Source of the DNA: Cyprinodon diabolis
Lineage: Eukaryota; Chordata; Actinopteri; Cyprinodontiformes; Cyprinodontidae
Assembly (NCBI GenBank): GCA_030533445.1
Contig: CM060071.1
Span: 124,001-188,000, forward strand
Direction: 5' to 3'
Length of the DNA: 64,000 nucleotides
The position numbers were made by a program, and so were the translations under genes. This document shows, piece by piece, positions 34,201-47,532 of the stretch (positions are counted from its first letter, which is position 1; every line of letters starts with the position of its first letter). The notes under the pieces are model-generated. The model had not been told where the DNA came from, ran no database searches, and saw only the letters and a program-made list of their open reading frames with translations.

Positions 34201-37200
34201 GCTCTTGTTTATAAAGGACTTTGGTTTATAAAGGGCTCTGGTTTATAACGGGATCTGGTTCATAACAGGCTTTGGGTTTTAACAGGCTCTGGTTTATAAA
34301 GGGTTTTGGTTTATAACGGCTTTGGATTATAACAGGCTCTGGTTTAAAAAGGGCTCTGGTTTTTAAAGGGACCTGGTTAATAATGGGATCTGGTTTATAA
34401 AGGGCTCTGGTTTATAAAGGACTCAGGTTTATAAAGGGCTCTGGTTAATAAAGAGCTCTTGTTTATAAAGGACTCTGGTTTATAATGGGCTCTGGATGAT
34501 AAAGGGCTCTGGTTAATAAAGAGCTTTCATTCATAAATGGCTCTGGTTTATTACAGGCTCTAGTTTATAAAGGTGTTTGGTTTATAAAGGGCTCTGGTTT
34601 ATAAAGGGCTTTGGTTTATAACGGCTCTGGTTTGTAAAAGGCTTTGGTTTATAACAGGCTCTGGTTTATAAAGGGTTCTGGTTTATAATGGGCTCTGGTT
34701 TATAAAAGGCTCTGGTTTATAACAGGCTCTGGTTTATAAAGGGCTCTGGTTTATAACGGGCTCTGGTTTATAACGGGCTCTGGATTATAAACGGCTTTGG
34801 TTTATAAAGAGCTCTGGTTCATAAAGGATTCTGGTTTATAACGGGCTCTGGTTTATAAAGCGCTTTGGTTTTTAATGGACTCTGGTTTATAACGGGCTCT
34901 GGTTTATAACAGGCTCTGGTTTATAAAGGGCTTTGGTTTATAAAGGGCGTTGGTTTATAAAGGTCTCTGGTTTTTAAAGGGATCTGTTTAATAAAGGGCT
35001 CTGGTTAATAAAGAGCTATGGGTTATAAATAGCTCTGTTTTATAATGGGCTCTGGTTTAAAACGGGCTCTGGTTTATAACGGGCTCTGGATTATAAAGGG
35101 CTTTGGTTTATAAAGAGATCTGGTATATAAAGGGCTTTGGTTTCTAAAGGGCTTTAGTTTTTAAAGGGCTTCGGTTTATAAAGGGCTCTGGTTTATAAAG
35201 AGCTCTGGTTTATAATGGGCTCTGGTTTATAACAGGCTTTGGTTTATAAAGAGCCCTGGTTTATAACTTACTCTGGTTTATAAAGGGCTCTGGTTAATAA
35301 GGAGTTCTCGTGTATAAAGGGCTCTGGTTTATAACAGGCTCTGGTTTATAAAGGGCTCTGGTTTATAAAGCCGCTCTGGTTTATAACAGGCTCTGGTTTA
35401 TAAAGGGCTCTGGTTTATAACGGGCTCTGGTTTATAACGGGCTCTGGATTGTAAAGGGCTTTGGTTTATAAAGAGCTCTGGTTCATAAAGGATTCTGGTT
35501 TATAACGGGCTCTGGTTTATAAAGCGCTTTGGTTTTTAATGGACTCTGGTTTATAACGGGCTCTGGTTTATAACAGGCTCTGGTTTATAAAGGGCTTTGG
35601 TATCTAAATGGCTTTGGTTTCTAAAGGGCTCTTGTTTATAAACGGCTTTGGTTTATAAAGGGCTCTGGTTTATAATGGGCTCTGTTTTATAACTGGCTTT
35701 GGTTTATAAAGGGCTCTGGTTTATAACGGGCTCTGGTTTATAACAGGTTCTGGTTTATAAAGGGCTTTGGTATCTAAACGGCTTTGGTTTCTAAGGGGCT
35801 CTTGTTTATAAAGGACTTTGGTTTATAAAGGGCTCTGGTTTTTAAAGGGATCTGTTTAATAAAGGGCTCTGGTTAATAAAGAGCTATGGTTTATAAATAG
35901 CTCTGTTTTATAATGGGCTCTGGTTTAAAACGGGCTCTGGTTTATAACGGGCTCTGGATTATAAAGGGCTTTGGTTTATAAAGAGATCTGGTTTATAAAG
36001 GGTTCTGGTTTATAGCGGGCTCTGGTTTATAAAGCGCTTTGGTTTTTAATGTACTCTGGTTTATAACGGGCTCTAGTTTATAAAAGGCTCTGGTTTATAA
36101 AGGGCTTTAGTTTTTAAAGGGCTTCGGTTTATAAAGGGCTCTGGTTTATAAAGAGCTCTGGTTTATAATGGGCTCTGGTTTATAACAGGCTTTGGTTTAT
36201 AAAGAGCCCTGGTTTATAACTTACTCTGGTTTATAAAAGGCTCTGGTAAATAAAGAGTTCTCATGTATAAAGGGCTCTGGTTTATAACAGGCTCTGGTTT
36301 ATAAAGGGCTCAAGTTTATAAAGCCGCTCTGGTTTATAAAGGGCTCTGGTTTATAACGGGCTCTGGTTTCTAAAGGGCCCTTGTTTATAAAGGACTTTGG
36401 TTTATAAAGGGCTTTGGTTTTTAATGGACTCTGGTTTATAACGGGCTCTGGTTTATAAAGCGCTTTGGTTTTTAATGGACTCTGGTTTATAACGGGCTCT
36501 GGTTTATAACAGGCTCTGGTTTATAAAGGGCTTTGGTATCTAAACGGCTTTGGTTTCTAAAGGGCTCTTGTTTATAAAGGACTTTGTTTTATAAAGGGCT
36601 TTGGTTTTTAATGGACTCTGGTTTGTAATGGGCTCTGGTTCATAAACGGCTTTGGTTTATAAAGGGCTCTGGTTTATAATGGGCTCTGTTTTATAACTGG
36701 CTTTGGTTTATAAAGGGCTCTGGTTTATAACGGGCTCTGGTTTATAACAGGTTCTGGTTTATAAAGGGCTTTGGTATCTAAACGGCTTTGGTTTCTAAGG
36801 GGCTCTTGTTTATAAAGGACTTTGGTTTATAAAGGGCTCTGGTTTATAAAGGGCTTTGGTTTATAAAATGCGTTGGTTTATAAAGGGCTCTGGATTTTAA
36901 AGGGATCTGTTAATAAAGGGCTCTGGTTAATAAAGAGCTCTGTTTTATAATGGGCTCTGGTTTATAAAAGGCTCTGGTTTATAAAGGACTCTGGTTTATA
37001 ACGGGCTCTGTTTTATAACCGGCTTTGGTTTATAAAGGGCTCTGGTTTATAACGGGCTCTGGTTTATAACAGGTTCTGGTTTATAAAGGGCTTTGGTATC
37101 TAAACGGCTTTGGTTTCTAAGGGGCTCTTGTTTATAAAGGACTTTGGTTTATAAAGGGCTCTGGTTTATAACGGGATCTGGTTCATAACAGGCTTCGGGG

Positions 37201-40200
37201 TATAACGGGCTCTGGTTTATAAAGGGATCTGGTTTATAACGGGCTCTGGTTTATAAAGCGCTTTGGTTTTTAATGGACTCTGGTTTATAACGGGCTCTGG
37301 TTTATAACAGGCTCTGGTTTATAAAGGGCTTTGGTTTCTAAAGGGCTTTAGTTTTTAAAGGGCTTCGGTTTATAAAGGGCTCTGCTTTATAAAGAGCTCT
37401 GGTTTATAATGGGCTCTGGTTAATAAAGAGTTCTCGTGTATAAAGGGCTCTGGTTTATAACAGGCTCTGGTTTATAAAGGGCTCTGGTTTATAAAGCCGC
37501 TCTGGTTTATAACAGGCTCTGGTTTATAAAGGGCTCTGGTTTATAACGGGCTCTGGTTTATTAAGGGCTTTGGTATCTAAACGGCTTTGGTTTCTAAAGG
37601 GCTCTTGTTTATAAAGGACTTTTGTTTATAAAGGGCTTTGGTTTTTAATGGACTCTGGTTTATAACGGGCTCTGGTTTATAAAGCGCTTTGGTTTTTAAT
37701 TGACTCTGGTTTATAACGGGCTCTGGTTTATAAAGGGCTTTGGTATCTAAACGGCTTTTGTTTCTAAAGGGCTCTTGTTTATAAAGGACTTTGGTTTATA
37801 AAGGGCTTTGGTTTTTAATGGACTCTGGTTTGTAAAGGGCTTTGGTTCATAAAGTGCTCTGGTTTATAACGGGCTCTGGTTCATATCCGGCTTTGGTTTA
37901 TAAAGGGCTCTGGTTTATAATGGGCTCTGGTTTATAACTGGCTTTGGTTTATAAAGGGCTTTCGTATCTAAACGACTTTGGTTTCTAAGGGGCTCTTGTT
38001 TATAAAGGACTTTGGTTTATAAAGGGCTCTGGTTTATAACGGGATCTGGTTCATAACAGGCTTTGGGTTTTAACAGGCTCTGGTTTATAAAGGGTATTGG
38101 TTTATAACGGCTTTGGATTATAATAGGCTCTGGTTTATAAAGGGTTCTGGTTTATAAAGGGCTCAGGTTTTGCAACAGGCTCTGGTTTATAAGCGGCTTT
38201 GGTTTATAATGGGCCCTGGTTTATAACGGGCTTTGGTTTATAAAGCGCTCTGGTTTATAACCGACTTTGGTTTATAAAGGGCTCTGGTTTATAACAGGCT
38301 CTGGTATATAAAGGGCTTTGGTTTCTAAAGGGCTTTAGTTTTTAAAGGGCTTTGGTTTATAAAATGCTCTGGTTCATAAAGAGCTCTGGTTTATAACGGG
38401 CTCTGGTTTATAACAGGCTCTGGTTTATAAAGGGCTTTGGTATCTAAACGGCTTTGGTTTCTAAAGGGCTCTTGTTTATAAAGGACTTTGGTTTATAAAG
38501 GGCGTTGGTTTTTAATGGACTCTGGTTTGTAAAGGGCTCTGGTTCATAAAGTGCTCTGGTTTATAACTGGCTTTGGTTTATAAAGGGCTCTTGTTTATAA
38601 CGGGCTCTGGTTTATAACAGGCTCTGGTTTATAAAGTGCTCTGGTTTATAACGGGCTTTGGTTTATAAAGGGCTCTGGTTTATAACAGGCTCTGGTTTAT
38701 AACAGGCGCTGGTTTATAAAGGGCTTTCGTATCTAAACGGCTTTGGTTTCTAAGGGGCTCTTGTTTATAAAGGACTTTGGTTTATAAAGGGCTCTGGTTT
38801 ATAACGGGATCTGGTTCATAACAGGCTTTGGGTTTTAACAGGCTCTGGTTTATAAAGGGTTTTGGTTTATAACGGCTTTGAATTATAACAGGCTCTGGTT
38901 TATAAAGAGCTCTGGTTTTTAAAGGGACCTGGTTAATAATGGGATCTGGTTTATAAAGGGCTCTGGTTTATAAAGGACTCAGGTTTATAAAGGGCTCTGG
39001 TTAATAAAGAGCTCTTGTTTATAAAGGACTCTGGTTTATAATGGGCTCTGGTTGATAAAGGGCTCTGGTTAATAAAGAGCTTTCATACATAAATGGCTCT
39101 GGTTTATTACAGGCTCTAGTTTATAAAGGTGTTTGGTTTATAAAGGGCTCTGGTTTATAAAGGGCTTTGGTTTATAACGGCTCTGGTTTGTAAAAGGCTT
39201 TGGTTTATAAAAACCTCTAGTTTATAATGGGTTCTGGTTTATAATGGGCTCTGGTTTATAAAGGGCTCTGGTTTATAACAGGCTCTGGTTTATAAAGGGC
39301 TCTGGTTTATAACGGGCTCTGGTTTATAACGGGCTCTGGATTATAAACGGCTTTGGTTTATAAAGAGCTCTGGTTCATAAAGGATTCTGGTTTATAACGG
39401 GCTCTGGTTTATAAAGCGCTTTGGTTTTTAATGGACTCTGGTTTATAACGGGCTCTGGTTTATAACAGGCTCTGGTTTATAAAGGGCTTTGGTATCTAAA
39501 CGGCTTTGGTTTCTAAAGGGCTCTTGTTTATAAAGGACTTTGGTTTATAAAGGGCTCTTGTTTATAACGGGCTCTGGTTTATAACAGGCTCTGGTTTATA
39601 AAGGGCACTGGTTTATAACGGGCTTTGGTTTATAAAGGGCTCTGGTTTATAACGGGCTCTGGTTTATAACAGGCTCTGGTTCATAAAGGGCTCTGGTTTT
39701 TAAAGAGACCTGGTTAATAATGGGCTCTGGTTTATAAAGGGCTCTGTTTTATAACGGGCTCTGGTTTATAACGGGCTCTGGATTATAAAGGGCTTTGGTT
39801 TATAAAGAGCTCTGGTTCATAAAGGATTCTGGTTTATAACGGGCTCTGGTTTATAAAGCGCTTTGGTTTTTAATGGACTCTGGTTTATAACGGGCTCTGG
39901 TTTATAACAGGCTCTGGTTTATAAAGGGCTTTGGTATCTAAACGGCTTTGGTTTCTAAAGGGCTCTTGTTTATAAAGGACTTTGGTTTATAAAGGGCTCT
40001 GGTTTATAATGGGCTCTGTTTTATAACTGGCTTTGGTTTATAAAGGGCTCTGGTTTATAACGGGCTCTGGTTTATAACAGGTTCTGGTTTATAAAGGGCT
40101 TTGGTATCTAAACGGCTTTGGTTTCTAAGGGGCTCTTGTTTATAAAGGACTTTGGTTTATAAAGGGCTCTGGTTTATAACGGGATCTGGTTCATAACAGG

Positions 40201-41564
40201 CTTTGGGGTATAACGGGCTCTGGTTTATAAAGGGTTCTGGTTTATAAAGGTCTCAGGTTTTGTAACAGGCTCTGGTTTATAAGCGGCTTTGGTTTATAAT
40301 GGGCCCTGGTATATAACGGGCTTTGGTTTATAAAGCGCTCTGGTTTATAACCGACTTTGGTTTGTAAAGGGCTCTGGTTTATAACAGGCTCAGGTATATA
40401 AAGGGCTTTGGTTTCTAAAGGGCTTTAGTTTTTAAAGGGCTTTGGTTTATAAAATGCTCTGGTTTATAAAGAGCTCTGGTTTATAACGGGCTCTGGTTCA
40501 TAACCGGCTTTGGTTTATGAAGGGCTCTGGTTTATAATGGGCTCTGGTTTATAACTGGCTTTGGTTTATAAAGGGCTCTTGTTTATAACAGGCTCTGGTT
40601 TATAACAGGCTCTGGTTTATAAAGGGCTTTCGTATCTAAACGGCTTTGGTTTCTAAGGGGCTCTTGTTTATAAAGGACTTTGGTTTATAAAGGGCTCTGG
40701 TTTATAACGGGATCTGGTTCATAACAGGCTTTGGTTTATAAAGGGCTCTGGTTTATGACGGGCTCTGGTTTATAACAGGCTCTGGTATATAAAGGGCTTT
40801 CGTATCTAAACGGCTTTGGTTTCTAAGGGGCTCTTGTTTATAAAGGACTTTGGTTTATAAAGGGCTCTGGTTTATAACGGGATCTGGTTCATAACAGGCT
40901 TTGGGTTTTAACAGGCTCTGGTTTATAAAGGGTTTTGGTTTATAACGGCTTTGGATTATAACAGGCTCTGGTTTAAAAAGGGCTCTGGTTTTTAAAGGGA
41001 CCTGGTTAATAATGGGATCTGGTTTATAAAGGGCTCTGGTTTATAAAGGACTCAGGTTTATAAAGGGCTCTGGTTAATAAAGAGCTCTTGTTTATAAAGG
41101 ACTCTGGTTTATAATGGGCTCTGGATGATAAAGGGCTCTGGTTAATAAAGAGCTTTCATTCATAAATGGCTCTGGTTTATTACAGGCTCTAGTTTATAAA
41201 GGTGTTTGGTTTATAAAGGGCTCTGGTTTATAAAGGGCTTTGGTTTATAACGGCTCTGGTTTGTAAAAGGCTTTGGTTTATAACAGGCTCTGGTTTATAA
41301 AGGGTTCTGGTTTATAATGGGCTCTGGTTTATAAAAGGCTCTGGTTTATAACAGGCTCTGGTTTATAAAGGGCTCTGGTTTATAACGGGCTCTGGTTTAT
41401 AACGGGCTCTGGATTATAAACGGCTTTGGTTTATAAAGAGCTCTGGTTCATAAAGGATTCTGGTTTATAACGGGCTCTGGTTTATAAAGCGCTTTGGTTT
41501 TTAATGGACTCTGGTTTATAACGGGCTCTGGTTTATAACAGGCTCTGGTTTATAAAGGGCTTTG
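28300..41564 (+). repeat. 6.63-kb tandem duplication within the array
   Basis: 28,307-34,935 and 34,936-41,564 are almost identical at an offset of 6,629 bp (390 units of 17 bp minus 1). Rare variants occur in both copies at that exact spacing: GAGCTATGGG (28385/35014), AAAGGGTATTGG (31460/38089), AAAACCTCTAG (32581/39210) and CATTCATAAATGG (34529/41158). I noticed only a handful of single-base differences, for example near 28671/35300, 32086/38715 and 33713/40342. Confidence 0.9.
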
Positions 41565-43730
41565 GTATCTAAACGGCTTTGGTTTCTAAAGGGCTCTTGT
41601 TTATAAAGGACTTTGGTTTATAAAGGGCTCTTGTTTATAACGGGCTCTGGTTTATAACAGGCTCTGGTTTATAAAGGGCTCTGGTTTATAACGGGCTTTG
41701 GTTTATAAAGGGCTTTGGTTTATAACGGGCTCTGATTTATAACAGGCTCTGGTTTATAAAGGGCTCTGGTTTTTAAAGAGACCTGGTTAATAATGGGCTC
41801 TGGTTTATAAAGGGCTCTGGTTTATAACAGGCTCTGGTATATAAAGGGCTTTGGTTTCTAAAGGGTTTTAGTTTTTAAAGGGCTTCGGTTTATAAAGGGC
41901 TCTGGTTTATAAAGAGCTCTGGTTTATAACAGGCTCTGGTTTATAAAGGGCTCTGGTTTATAACGGGCTCTGGTTTATAACGGGCTCTGGATTATAAAGG
42001 GCTTTGGTTTATAAAGAGCTCTGGTTCATAAAGGATTCTGGTTTATAACGGGCTCTGGTTTATAAAGCGCTTTGGTTTTTAATGGACTCTGGTTTATAAC
42101 GGGCTCTGGTTTATAACTGGCTTTGGTTTATGAAGGGCTCTGGTTTATAATGGGCTCTGGTTTATAACTGGCTTTGGTTTATAAAGGACTCTTGTTTATA
42201 ACAGGCTCTGGTTTATAACAGGCTCTGGTTTATAAAGGGCTTTCGTATCTAAACGGCTTTGGTTTCTAAGGGGCTCTTGTTTATAAAGGACTTTGGTTTA
42301 TAAAGGGCTCTGGTTTATAACGGGATCTGGTTCATAACAGGCTTTGGTTTATAAAGGGCTCTGGTTTATGACGGGCTCTGGTTTATAACAGGCTCTGGTA
42401 TATAAAGGGCTTTCGTATCTAAACGGCTTTGGTTTCTAAGGGGCTCTTGTTTATAAAGGACTTTGGTTTATAAAGGGCTCTGGTTTATAACGGGATCTGG
42501 TTCATAACAGGCTTTGGGTTTTAACAGGCTCTGGTTTATAAAGGGTTTTGGTTTATAACGGCTTTGGATTATAACAGGCTCTGGTTTAAAAAGGGCTCTG
42601 GTTTTTAAAGGGACCTGGTTAATAATGGGATCTGGTTTATAAAGGGCTCTGGTTTATAAAGGACTCAGGTTTATAAAGGGCTCTGGTTAATAAAGAGCTC
42701 TTGTTTATAAAGGACTCTGGTTTATAATGGGCTCTGGATGATAAAGGGCTCTGGTTAATAAAGAGCTTTCATTCATAAATGGCTCTGGTTTATTACAGGC
42801 TCTAGTTTATAAAGGTGTTTGGTTTATAAAGGGCTCTGGTTTATAAAGGGCTTTGGTTTATAACGGCTCTGGTTTGTAAAAGGCTTTGGTTTATAAAAAG
42901 CTCTAGTTTATAAAGGGTTCTGGTTTATAATGGGCTCTGGTTTATAAAAGGCTCTGGTTTATAACAGGCTCTGGTTTATAAAGGGCTCTGGTTTATAACG
43001 GGCTCTGGTTTATAACGGGCTCTGGATTATAAACGGCTTTGGTTTATAAAGAGCTCTGGTTCAGAAAGGATTCTGGTTTATAACGGGCTCTGGTTTATAA
43101 AGCGCTTTGGTTTTTAATGGACTCTGGTTTATAACGGGCTCTGGTTTATAACAGGCTCTGGTTTATAAAGGGCTTTGGTATCTAAACGGCTTTGGTTTCT
43201 AAAGGGCTCTTGTTTATAAAGGACTTTGGTTTATAAAGGGCTCTTGTTTATAACGGGCTCTGGTTTATAACAGGCTCTGGTTTATAAAGGGCTCTGGTTT
43301 ATAACGGGCTTTGGTTTATAAAGGGCTCTGGTTTATAACGGGCTCTGGTTTATAACAGGCTCTGGTTTATAAAGGGCTCTGGTTTTTAAAGAGACCTGGT
43401 TAATAATGGGCTCTGGTTTATAAAGGGCTCTGGTTTATAACAGGCTCTGGTATATAAAGGGCTTTGGTTTCTAAAGGGTTTTAGTTTTTAAAGGGCTTCG
43501 GTTTATAAAGGGCTCTGGTTTATAAAGAGCTCTGGTTTATAGCAGGCTCTGGTTTATAAAGGGCTCTGGTTTATAACGGGCTCTGGTTTATAACGGGCTC
43601 TGGATTATAAAGGGCTTTGGTTTATAAAGAGCTCTGGTTCATAAAGGATTCTGGTTTATAACGGGCTCTGGTTTATAAAGCGCTTTGGTTTTTAATGGAC
43701 TCTGGTTTATAACGGGCTCTGGTTTATAAC
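40504..43730 (+). repeat. 1.61-kb tandem duplication within the array
   Basis: About 40,504-42,116 and 42,117-43,730 repeat at an offset of 1,613 bp. Markers include GGTTTATGAAGG (40513/42126) and CTAAAGGGTTTTAG (41858/43471). It overlaps the end of the second 6.63-kb copy. A further block at about 43.8-44.9 kb repeats 40.0-41.1 kb, and 45,191 to about 45,470 repeats at 45,651 to about 45,930 (offset 460 bp). Confidence 0.8.
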
Positions 43731-45982
43731 AGGCTCTGGTTTATAAAGGGCTTTGGTATCTAAACGGCTTTGGTTTCTTAAGGGCTCTTGTTTATAAAGG
43801 ACTTTGGTTTATAAAGGGCTCTGGTTTATAATGGGCTCTGTTTTATAACTGGCTTTGGTTTATAAAGGGCTCTGGTTTATAACGGGCTCTGGTTTATAAC
43901 AGGTTCTGGTTTATAAAGGGCTTTGGTATCTAAACGGCTTTGGTTTCTAAGGGGCTCTTGTTTATAAAGGACTTTGGTTTATAAAGGGCTCTGGTTTATA
44001 ACGGGATCTGGTTCATAACAGGCTTTGGGGTATAACGGGCTCTGGTTTATAAAGGGTTCTGGTTTATAAAGGTCTCAGGTTTTGTAACAGGCTCTGGTTT
44101 ATAAGCGGCTTTGGTTTATAATGGGCCCTGGTATATAACGGGCTTTGGTTTATAAAGCGCTCTGGTTTATAACCGACTTTGGTTTGTAAAGGGCTCTGGT
44201 TTATAACAGGCTCAGGTATATAAAGGGCTTTGGTTTCTAAAGGGCTTTAGTTTTTAAAGGGCTTTGGTTTATAAAATGCTCTGGTTTATAAAGAGCTCTG
44301 GTTTATAACGGGCTCTGGTTCATAACCGGCTTTGGTTTATGAAGGGCTCTGGTTTATAATGGGCTCTGGTTTATAACTGGCTTTGGTTTATAAAGGGCTC
44401 TTGTTTATAACAGGCTCTGGTTTATAACAGGCTCTGGTTTATAAAGGGCTTTCGTATCTAAACGGCTTTGGTTTCTAAGGGGCTCTTGTTTATAAAGGAC
44501 TTTGGTTTATAAAGGGCTCTGGTTTATAACGGGATCTGGTTCATAACAGGCTTTGGTTAATAAAGGGCTCTGGTTTATGACGGGCTCTGGTTTATAACAG
44601 GCTCTGGTATATAAAGGGCTTTCGTATCTAAACGGCTTTGGTTTCTAAGGGGCTCTTGTTTATAAAGGACTTTGGTTTATAAAGGGCTCTGGTTTATAAC
44701 GGGATCTGGTTCATAACAGGCTTTGGGTTTTAACAGGCTCTGGTTTATAAAGGGTTTTGGTTTATAACGGCTTTGTATTATAACAGCCTCTGGTTTAAAA
44801 AGGGCTCTGGTTTTTAAAGGGACCTGGTTAATAATGGGATCTGGTTTATAAAGGGCTCTGGTTTATAAAGGACTCAGGTTTATAGAGGGCTCTGGTTAAT
44901 AAAGAGCACTTGTTTATAAATGACTCTGGTTTATAATGGGCTCTGGTTTATAAAGGTGTTTGGTTTATAAAGGGCTCTGGTTTATAAAGCGCTCCTGTTT
45001 ATAACAGGCTCTGGTTTATAAAGGGCTTGGTTTATAACGGCTCTGGTTTGTAAAAGGCTTTGGTTTATAAAAAGCTCTAGTTTATAAAGGGTTCTGGTTT
45101 ATAATGGGCTCTGGTTTATAAAGGGCTCTGGTTTATAACGGGCTCTGGTTTATAACCGGCTTTGGTTTACAACGGGCTCTGGTTTATAAAGGGTTCTGGT
45201 TTATAAAGGGCTCAGGTTTTGTAACAGGCTCTGGTTTATAAGCGGCTTTGGTTTATAATGGGCCCTGGTTTATAACGGGCTTTGGTTTATAAAGCGCTCT
45301 GGTTTACAACAGGCTCAGATTTATAACCGGTTTTGGTAGATAAAGGGCCCTGGTTTATAACGCGCACTGGTTTATAACCGGCTTTGGTTTATAAAGGGCT
45401 CTGGTTGATAATAGGCTCTGGTATATAAAGGGCTTTGGTTTCTAAAGGGCTTTAGTTTTTAAAGGGCTTCGGTTTATAAAGGGCTCTGGTTTATAAAGAG
45501 CTCTGGTTTATAATGGGCTCTGGTTTATTACGGGCTTTGGTTTATAAAGAGCCCTGGTTTATAACTTACTCTGGTTTATAAAGGGCTCTGGTTAATAAAG
45601 AGTTCTCGTGTATAAAGGGCTCTGGTTTATAACAGGCTCTGGTTTATAAAGGGTTCTGGTTTATAAAGGGCTCAGGTTTTGTAACAGGCTCTGGTTTATA
45701 AGCGGCTTTGGTTTATAATGGGCCCTGGTTTATAACGGGCTTTGGTTTATAAAGCGCTCTGGTTTATAACAGGCTCAGATTTATAACCGGTTTTGGTAGA
45801 TAAAGGGCCCTGGTTTATAACGCGCACTGGTTTATAACCGGCTTTGGTTTATAAAGGGCTCTGGTTTATAAGAGGCTCTGGTATATAAAGGGCTTTGGTT
45901 TCTAAAGGGTTTTAGTTTTTAAAGGGCTTCGGTTTATAAAGAGCCCTGGTTTATAACTTACTCTGGTTTATAAAGGGCTCTG

Positions 45983-46622
45983 TGTCATGATCTCGGCGCT
46001 GATAGTTTGGTTTTTTCCTTTGCTCATTGCTCCCTGTCTAATTGGTTCTGCAGCTGATTATCGCCGATCATTTCCACCTGGTTCCTCTACTATTTAAGTT
46101 GTGTGTTTGCCTCCCATCAGAGCCAGGTTATTCTTGTGTTTTTGTGATACGTTCCCTAGCAATCTGTAGTCTGCCTGTTTCCCTGATATTGACCAGTTTC
46201 TGCCCTGAGGATTTCGAGTTTTTGCCTTGCCCCTGTCTGCTCTGTTTTTCCTGTCTGACCCTGGATTCTACCGGCTTCTGAACCTGGAACTGTCGTCTGA
46301 CTTCGGCCTTGGATTTCCCTTCTGGACTCTGTTGCTGCTCGGCGTCTGCTGCGCGCTCTCTAGGAACTCTGGGGGCGTGTCCCGCCGCAACTGCGGTCAA
46401 AGCTCCGCAAACTGACTGAACTTTGAATCAGGTCAGTGACTTTGCTCCAAGTCGTGTTAAGCTCCATTTCCAGTCACTGATCTGTATTCTCCCGTTTCTG
46501 CAGAGATCCGCCCCGCAGCAGACGAGCAGCCCCGCGCACCTGTTTAGTTAAATAAACGCTTTGAACTTTCCCACTGCCTGTCTCGCCTCAAATTCTGGGT
46601 CCTACATTCTGAGCTCATTACA
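45983..46622 (+). mobile_element. solo LTR (family A, copy 2) inside the array
   Basis: 640 bp, TGTCATGATCTCGG...CTCATTACA, flanked by CTCTG on both sides (45978-45982 and 46623-46627). Removing it restores a normal run of 17-bp units. A TATA-like CTATTTAAG lies near 46090 and AATAAA near 46552. Compared with copy 1 (2998-3443) it has about 200 bp more between TTCTGGACT and the AATAAA box (about 46330-46540). Short frames within it are not genes. Confidence 0.92.
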
Positions 46623-46817
46623 CTCTGGTTAATAAAGAGTTCTCGTGTATAAAGGGCTCTGGTTTATAACAGGCTCTGGTTTATAAAGGGCTCTGGTTTA
46701 TAAAGCCGCTCTGGTTTATAACAGGCTCTGGTTTATAAAGGGCTCTGGTTTATAACGGGCTCTGGTTTATAACGGGCTCTGGATTATAAAGGGCTTTGGT
46801 TTTTTAAAGAGCTCTGG

Positions 46818-47520
46818 TGTCATGATTGGTTCAGGAAGACCCAATATGCAGAACACCACGGAGACGGAAACTGGAGTAAAAGTTTAACAATGTTTATTGA
46901 ACAATGGTACAATGAAAGAGTCAGGAACTGGTTCACTTCTGGGAATCTGGTTCACCGGCAACTGGAAGGGAGACAGTTCAGTTAGCCACGTAGCTGGTGA
47001 ATGTGGAAATGTTATCTTCAGAGATCTACCTTGAAGAATCCGGGTTTGGCTTTGAGAGAGGCACTGTTGGTTCCAGAGACTGTTTGATTCAGCAGAGTTC
47101 AGTTTCAGCTTCAGCGTCTTGCATCTAACGATAGGACAGACCTTGGTTTTCCAGCTCTTAGTCCAGAGCAGCATGGGAAATCCAGAGAAGGTTCTTCAGG
47201 TTTGGCTCTGAGGGCAGGCTCGACAGGTTAAGCTCATCCAGAGCTTACAGGACAAAAACAGGTTTCCTGTAGGCAGAGACAAAGGTAATTAGTTACCAGC
47301 CAGGAGACTAGAGGCAACAAAGATTTCACAGAGGAAGTGAGGCTCAGGTGCTAACCAAACTGGATAAACACTGCGGCGTTGATGCAAGGTCTGAGGGCTG
47401 CTTATATGGTGGAGGATCCTCCTGATGATGAGATGGGTTTCAGGTGTGTCGAAGGCTCAGCTCAGGAGGATCCACAGCGAACTCTGCTGGAGACAGGTGG
47501 TACAGCTCCAGATCCCAACA
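46818..47520 (-). repeat. 3' LTR of the chromovirus
   Basis: 703 bp. On the minus strand it begins TGTTGGGATCTGG and ends ATCATGACA. It holds CATATAAGC (TATA box, about 47400-47408), AACACTGCGGC at 47367-47377 on the plus strand (the predicted RNA start on the minus strand), and an AATAAA signal at 46898-46893. Transcripts of the element would be polyadenylated here. Confidence 0.95.
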
Positions 47521-47523
47521 GTA

Positions 47524-47532
47524 CCCCCCCTC
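47524..47532 (-). promoter_or_regulatory. polypurine tract
   Basis: GAGGGGGGG on the minus strand, followed by TAC and then the 3' LTR. This is the usual position of the plus-strand DNA primer of LTR retrotransposons. It lies at the very end of the pol frame. Confidence 0.8.

Noticed and set aside
46042..46415. Overlapping open frames of 62-90 codons
   Set aside because: They lie wholly in the solo LTR and have no counterpart in the other copy of that LTR.
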